The translations under genes and the position numbers were made by a program. This document shows positions 6,177 through 9,606 of a DNA stretch of 9,606 bases, one piece after another; position 1 is the stretch's first letter; each line of letters begins with the position of its first letter. The DNA comes from Spirochaetota bacterium (GTDB lineage Bacteria; Spirochaetota; JAGLSM01; JAKPMW01): assembly GCA_029548715.1 (NCBI GenBank), contig JAKPMW010000260.1, forward strand, positions 1 through 9,606, read 5' to 3'. The notes beneath the pieces are model-generated. The model saw nothing but the letters and a program-made list of their open reading frames with translations, was not told the DNA's origin and ran no database searches.

Positions 6177-7085
6177 ATGAAAATCGGGTTTATCGGATTG
6201 GGCAGGATGGGCGGAAATATGGTACGGAGACTGCTTTCAAGGGGTGTATCCGTTGTGGCCTGGGATCCTGATCAGGCTGCCAGGGCCGCTGTGGAGACTG
6301 CCGGTGCCGCAACGGCGGATTCGCTCGAGGCACTTGCTGGCATGCTTTCCGGGCAGGATGGCCCCCGGGCGGTCTGGCTGATGGTTCCGGCAGGGAAGAT
6401 CGTGGATGACTCGCTGGCCGCCCTCGTCCCCCTGCTTGTGAAGGGCGATATCATCATTGACGGTGGCAACTCGAACTGGAAGGACTCACGCAGGCGGGGA
6501 GAGGAGCTGGCAGCCCGGGGCATCGAATTTGTGGATTGCGGGACATCCGGCGGGGTTTGGGGACTCGAAAACGGATATTGCCTGATGTATGGAGGGAGCA
6601 GGGAGGCGGTCGAAATCCTCAGGCCGGTCTTCGACGGACTGGCCCCGGACAAGGGTCACCTCCATTGCGGGCCGGTGGGATCGGGCCATTTTGTCAAGAT
6701 GGTACACAACGGGATTGAATACGGCATGATGCAGGCCTATGCCGAGGGCTTCGAACTGATGGAAAAATCCCCCTTTGAAATCGATGCGGCCGCAGTGGCC
6801 AGTGTCTGGCGTGAGGGGAGTGTTGTCCGCTCCTGGCTGCTTGATCTTGTGGCCCGGGCTCTGGCGGAGAATCCTGAAATGGAAGGAATCGCTCCCTGGG
6901 TCGCTGACAGTGGCGAGGGACGCTGGACGGTCGAGGCCGGGGTCGAATTCGGGGTTCCTGTTCCCGTCATCAGCCAGGCCCTCTTTGCCCGCTTTGCCTC
7001 GCGCAATGACGATTCGTATGCCCTCAAACTGCTTGCGGCCATGAGGGACCAGTTTGGCGGACACGGAACAAGGAAGACACCATGA
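6177..7085 (+). CDS. gnd: 6-phosphogluconate dehydrogenase, decarboxylating, short (YqeC/GndA-like) type
   Basis: Oxidatively decarboxylates 6-phosphogluconate to ribulose 5-phosphate and CO2, the last oxidative pentose phosphate step. At 302 residues it belongs to the short form (about 300) rather than the long, roughly 470-residue form. Motifs: Rossmann GLGRMGGNM (7-15), DGGNSNWKDS (95-104), GTSGGVWGLENGYCLMYGG (122-140), and the catalytic region K174-MVHNGIEYG with H177, N178 and E181; DSGEGRW follows in the C-terminal helical domain. After the second strand the residue is D30 (AWDPD), not the N-R-T that holds the NADP 2'-phosphate in long forms, which suggests NAD preference. ATG 6177 has GGAGGG seven bases upstream; an in-frame GTG at 6156 lacks one. 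Its stop overlaps the zwf ATG (ATGA), so the two are translationally coupled. Confidence 0.96.
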   Translation: MKIGFIGLGRMGGNMVRRLLSRGVSVVAWDPDQAARAAVETAGAATADSLEALAGMLSGQDGPRAVWLMVPAGKIVDDSLAALVPLLVKGDIIIDGGNSNWKDSRRRGEELAARGIEFVDCGTSGGVWGLENGYCLMYGGSREAVEILRPVFDGLAPDKGHLHCGPVGSGHFVKMVHNGIEYGMMQAYAEGFELMEKSPFEIDAAAVASVWREGSVVRSWLLDLVARALAENPEMEGIAPWVADSGEGRWTVEAGVEFGVPVPVISQALFARFASRNDDSYALKLLAAMRDQFGGHGTRKTP

Positions 7086-8581
7086 CCCGGGGGCCGACCA
7101 TCGTCATTTTCGGAGCATCGGGGGACCTGGCCCGACGCAAACTGATCCCGGCGCTCTGGCACCTCGCTGCCCGGGGGCGTCTGCCTGGACATTTTCGCGT
7201 CATTGGCACCGGGCGCACCGGGTTTGGGCAACAGGCTTATCGGGAGCATGTGATGGACGCAGTCCGGGCCGCCGTGCCGGATGCCGATGCTGCACAACTT
7301 CAAGGGTTTGCCGCTGCCTTTTCCTTTGTGCGTATGCCCGAGGGAGTCTCCTTTCATGCGCTCAGGGAGGCGCTCTCGCCGGATGGCCAGTGTGGCGACT
7401 GCATCTTCTATCTCGCGGTTCCCCCTTCGCTGTATAGCGGGATTGCGGCCGGACTGGCCGAACTGGGGATGATGGATGAAAAGGACGGATACAGGCGGCT
7501 GATTGTCGAAAAACCCTTCGGCTACGATCTCGATTCGGCCGTGGCCCTGCAGGATGCCCTGCTCTCGTGCTGCCGTGAGGACCAGATCTATCGCATTGAT
7601 CACTATCTTGGCAAGGAAACCGTGCAAAATATCCTCGCCTTTCGCTTTTCCAATGCCCTCTTTGAGTCTGTCTGGAACAGGAACTACATCGACTGGGTGG
7701 AGATTACGGCGGCGGAAGAACTCGGAGTGGGAAAACGCGGTGGGTACTACGATACTGCCGGGGCTTTGCGGGACATGGTTCAAAATCACATGATGCAGCT
7801 TTTGGCCCTCGTTGCGATGGAGCCTCCGGTCAATCTCAACCCCGAGTCCTTGCGCAACGAGACGCAAAAGGTCTTTCAGAGCCTGCGCCCTTTCGAGCGG
7901 GCATCACTGGCTGACCCTGTTCCCTCTGTGCATGAGGCCTGTGGCCCCGGCCGGCCTGCCTGCATCCGGGGCCGGTATCGCGGCTATCTGGACGAGGCCG
8001 GAATCGCCCCGGGGTCAACAACCGAAACCTGGGTCGGGGCCCGGATCTTCATCGACAACTGGCGCTGGGGCGGCGTACCCTTTGTCGTCCGGACCGGCAA
8101 GAAAATGCCTGTCCGGGTAACGGAAATCGTGGTCCATTTCAAGCGCACTCCCCACATCCTCTTCAGGAATTCAGCCTCCCCCCAGGTTTCAAACAGCCTG
8201 ATCATCCGGATTCAACCGGATGAGGGACTTCTTTTGACCCTGGGTCTCAAGTCGCCGGGGAGCGGTTTTGGCCTGCAGCAGATTCCGCTTCATTTTCATT
8301 ACCGTGAACTCGAAGGGACCCCGCTTTCCGAGGCCTACGAGCGGCTGATCCTGGACTGCATCAACGGTGATCCCTCCCTGTTTATTCGCGGTGATGCCGT
8401 TCTTGCCTGCTGGCGCTTTGTTCAACCCGTACTGGATGCCTGGACAGGTGGCGAGTCCCCCCTGGCCGAGTATGCTCCCGGAAGCTGGGGACCCGAACTG
8501 GGAGATCTTTTGCTTCCTCCGGGCGAGCACTGGCGAGAGCCCTGCCGTGTCCTCTCCGAGGACGGCGTGTGTCATCTGTAG
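7082..8581 (+). CDS. zwf: Glucose-6-phosphate 1-dehydrogenase
   Basis: Oxidises glucose 6-phosphate to 6-phosphoglucono-1,5-lactone, the entry step of the oxidative pentose phosphate (or Entner-Doudoroff) route. The 499 residues match the family's usual 480-510. Motifs: the cofactor loop GASGDLARRKLIPAL (11-25), R45 in IGTGRTG (the position whose arginine contacts the NADP 2'-phosphate in well-studied members), the signature RIDHYLGKE (171-179) for substrate binding, and H236 in VQNHMMQLL, the expected catalytic base. EKPFGYDL just before the signature is also typical. It starts at ATG 7082, overlapping the gnd stop by 4 nt, with AAGGAAG upstream. No frame damage is seen. It is followed by a 76-nt gap and then pgl, the enzyme acting on its product. 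Confidence 0.98.
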   Translation: MTRGPTIVIFGASGDLARRKLIPALWHLAARGRLPGHFRVIGTGRTGFGQQAYREHVMDAVRAAVPDADAAQLQGFAAAFSFVRMPEGVSFHALREALSPDGQCGDCIFYLAVPPSLYSGIAAGLAELGMMDEKDGYRRLIVEKPFGYDLDSAVALQDALLSCCREDQIYRIDHYLGKETVQNILAFRFSNALFESVWNRNYIDWVEITAAEELGVGKRGGYYDTAGALRDMVQNHMMQLLALVAMEPPVNLNPESLRNETQKVFQSLRPFERASLADPVPSVHEACGPGRPACIRGRYRGYLDEAGIAPGSTTETWVGARIFIDNWRWGGVPFVVRTGKKMPVRVTEIVVHFKRTPHILFRNSASPQVSNSLIIRIQPDEGLLLTLGLKSPGSGFGLQQIPLHFHYRELEGTPLSEAYERLILDCINGDPSLFIRGDAVLACWRFVQPVLDAWTGGESPLAEYAPGSWGPELGDLLLPPGEHWREPCRVLSEDGVCHL

Positions 8582-8612
8582 TCTGTCGGGTGAACAGCGT
8601 CCCGCGTCGGGC

Positions 8613-8634
8613 ACCTGCGGATGCCGGGGCAGGT
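8613..8634 (+). other. Weak stem-loop in the zwf-pgl gap
   Basis: Arms ACCTGC (8613-8618) and GCAGGT (8629-8634) around a 10-nt loop lie in the 76-nt gap between zwf and pgl. No T tract follows, so it is not a classic terminator. It could affect mRNA stability or processing, or be chance in GC-rich sequence. Confidence 0.25.
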
Positions 8635-8657
8635 TGTGAAGCATGAGGGGGTGACGG

Positions 8658-9413
8658 ATGCACGGACAATACCGGATTTTCGCTTCAGCCGAAGCGCTGG
8701 CCCTGACGCTGGCCGATGAAATCATTCACAGGCTCGAAGCGGCGGCGGGGCGCGATTTTCATCTTGCAGTCTCCGGGGGGCGGACGCCGGGGATCATCTT
8801 TGAGCGGCTGGCCCTGGTGCTTCCCGCGACGCTGTCCAGCCGTCTGCACATCTGGTGGGCGGACGAGCGTGTTGTCCCGCCGGATGATCCCGAGAGCAAT
8901 TATGGACTGTTTGCCCGCACCTTTCTCTCTCGCCATCCCCTGTCTGCAGGTCAGGTCCATCGGGTTCGGGGTGAGGCGGGTCCGGAGGAGGCCTGTGCGG
9001 CCTTGCGCGAAGCCCTGCTTGTCCTGGCGGAGGACGAGTGCCGGGCGGCGTGGCGCTGCCAGCCGGTATTCGACTGCGTTCTCCTCGGGGCAGGGAGCGA
9101 CGGACATACCGCGTCCATTTTTCCCGGAAATGAAGAGATCTTTGCCTCGGATGAGCCCTGCCTTGCCGTCCGGCATCCCCTCAGTGGCCAGTGGCGGGTC
9201 ACGCTTACCCCTGCCCTGATCGGGGCAGCCCGTGAGGTTGTCTACTGCGTGACGGGAGCGGACAAGGCCTCGCTGGTGGCGCAGGTTTTTTCGCAGGACG
9301 AGGGCCGGCCGGGACATCTGCCCGTTTTCAGGGTCTGTTCGCAGACCGGAGCAACCCTCTGGTATCTTGACCGGGAGGCAGCCGGACGGCTTCCCGGACC
9401 GGCTGAGGGATAA
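8658..9413 (+). CDS. pgl: 6-phosphogluconolactonase, DevB/SOL type
   Basis: Hydrolyses 6-phosphoglucono-1,5-lactone to 6-phosphogluconate, linking Zwf to Gnd. The 251 residues are the normal length for the NagB-like DevB family. Motifs: AVSGGRTP (37-44, phosphate/sugar loop), WWADERVVPPDDPESNY (66-82), and GAGSDGHTASIFPG (144-157) with H150 at the position expected to act in catalysis. The start is ATG 8658 with AGGGG at 8646-8650; an in-frame stop at 8652-8654 rules out anything further upstream. It lies 76 nt after zwf with no visible promoter or terminator between, so it is most simply the third gene of the gnd-zwf-pgl operon. No clear terminator follows its stop at 9413. Confidence 0.97.
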   Translation: MHGQYRIFASAEALALTLADEIIHRLEAAAGRDFHLAVSGGRTPGIIFERLALVLPATLSSRLHIWWADERVVPPDDPESNYGLFARTFLSRHPLSAGQVHRVRGEAGPEEACAALREALLVLAEDECRAAWRCQPVFDCVLLGAGSDGHTASIFPGNEEIFASDEPCLAVRHPLSGQWRVTLTPALIGAAREVVYCVTGADKASLVAQVFSQDEGRPGHLPVFRVCSQTGATLWYLDREAAGRLPGPAEG

Positions 9414-9459
9414 GGGCCGGATATCTGCGGCGGGTGTGACCGTATTGTACCGCTCGTGG

Positions 9460-9476
9460 GTGAAACCACATTTCAC
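9460..9476. repeat. Short perfect inverted repeat downstream of pgl
   Basis: GTGAAA (9460-9465) and TTTCAC (9471-9476) flank CCACA. A competing pairing of GTGG (9457-9460) with CCAC (9466-9469) is also possible. It could be an operator-like palindrome or a small hairpin upstream of the next gene; there is no T tract to support a terminator. Confidence 0.35.
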
Positions 9477-9484
9477 ATGTATAT

Positions 9485-9556
9485 GCGAAGTCCCTGCTGG
9501 GGGCGCAGTCCCCGCTGGGGGCGCAGTCCCGGCAAGTGGCGAAGTCCCGGAAAGGG
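9485..9556 (+). repeat. Four tandem copies of an 18-bp unit
   Basis: Units start at 9485, 9503, 9521 and 9539. Each begins GCG(A/C)AGTCCC; the first two continue (T/C)GCTGGGG, and the last two diverge over their final eight bases (GGCAAGTG, GGAAAGGG). The unit length is a multiple of three, so any frame through it stays open, giving RSP-rich peptide on the plus strand. GGGG at one unit's end and the CCC/CCCC in the next can pair, so the array may fold. It sits between pgl and the putative next start at 9568, where its last unit runs into the ribosome-binding site. Too short and uninterrupted for a CRISPR array. Confidence 0.85.
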
Positions 9557-9567
9557 AGGTGGCCCGC

Positions 9568-9606
9568 TTGCGCAAAAAAGTAAATTGGAAAGAATTTAAT
9601 CCGGGA
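9568..9606 (+). CDS. Probable start of the next gene, TTG start, truncated by the window
   Basis: GGGAGGT (9554-9560) lies seven bases before TTG 9568, and the following codons read MRKKVNWKEFNPG up to the window end with no stop. The change from GC-rich repeats to an A-rich, lysine-coding beginning is what a gene start often looks like. With only 13 codons no function can be suggested. The alternative is intergenic sequence with a chance ribosome-binding site. Confidence 0.42.
   Translation, partial: MRKKVNWKEFNPG

Noticed and set aside
6737..7867. Minus-strand open frame of 376 codons opposite gnd and zwf
   Set aside because: It is entirely antisense to two genes with intact catalytic motifs, and its product shows no recognisable domain.
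9485..9556. CRISPR array
   Set aside because: Units are 18 bp, directly adjacent without spacers, and partly degenerate; no cas genes are present.
8685..9575. Minus-strand open frame of 296 codons opposite pgl, with a GTAPPA hexapeptide repeat near its start
   Set aside because: It lies antisense to the well-supported pgl, has no family motifs, and its repeat is just the complement of the 18-bp tandem array; high GC opens such frames.

Overview
This is a GC-rich bacterial chromosomal window made almost entirely of housekeeping genes. It holds nine recognisable protein genes, one of them cut by the left edge, and probably the first 13 codons of a tenth at the right edge. There are no rRNA or tRNA genes, transposases, phage genes or CRISPR arrays. 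The source cannot be fixed from the sequence. The mix of a solitary lipoprotein solute-binding protein, carbamate kinase and a short-form 6-phosphogluconate dehydrogenase fits an anaerobic or fermentative bacterium. A spirochaete-like source is my guess from memory of similar gene sets, and it is weak.

Left part (1-2878, + strand): the 3' end of comEC (DNA-uptake channel), rsmA (16S rRNA dimethyladenosine methyltransferase) and mutY (adenine DNA glycosylase) are packed as overlapping reading frames and probably co-transcribed. The comEC/rsmA overlap is unusually long (182 nt). A 119-bp convergent gap with a stem-loop (2960-2991) separates mutY from the next gene.

Middle (2998-5156, - strand): on the minus strand arcC (carbamate kinase) is followed by a clear rho-independent terminator and then by a gene for a predicted periplasmic-binding-protein-like lipoprotein. 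The lipoprotein gene appears to have its own extended -10 promoter, placed so close to its ATG that the mRNA may be leaderless. arcC and the divergent truA share a 140-bp intergenic region in which both promoters carry the same GCTATACT -10 block.

Right part (5297-9413, + strand): truA (tRNA pseudouridine synthase) comes first. A near-consensus sigma70-type promoter (TTGTCA-17-TATATT) then precedes gnd-zwf-pgl, which encodes all three enzymes of the oxidative pentose phosphate branch: Zwf makes 6-phosphogluconolactone, Pgl hydrolyses it, and Gnd decarboxylates 6-phosphogluconate to ribulose 5-phosphate. Zwf keeps the arginine associated with NADP binding, whereas Gnd has an aspartate at the cofactor-selecting position, so the two dehydrogenases may feed different cofactor pools.

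Right edge (9414-9606): a non-coding-looking stretch has a small inverted repeat and four tandem copies of an 18-bp unit. The repeats end in a strong ribosome-binding site and a likely TTG start of a gene that leaves the window. This repeat leader and the comEC/rsmA overlap are the least ordinary things here. I do not see a previously undescribed multi-gene system.
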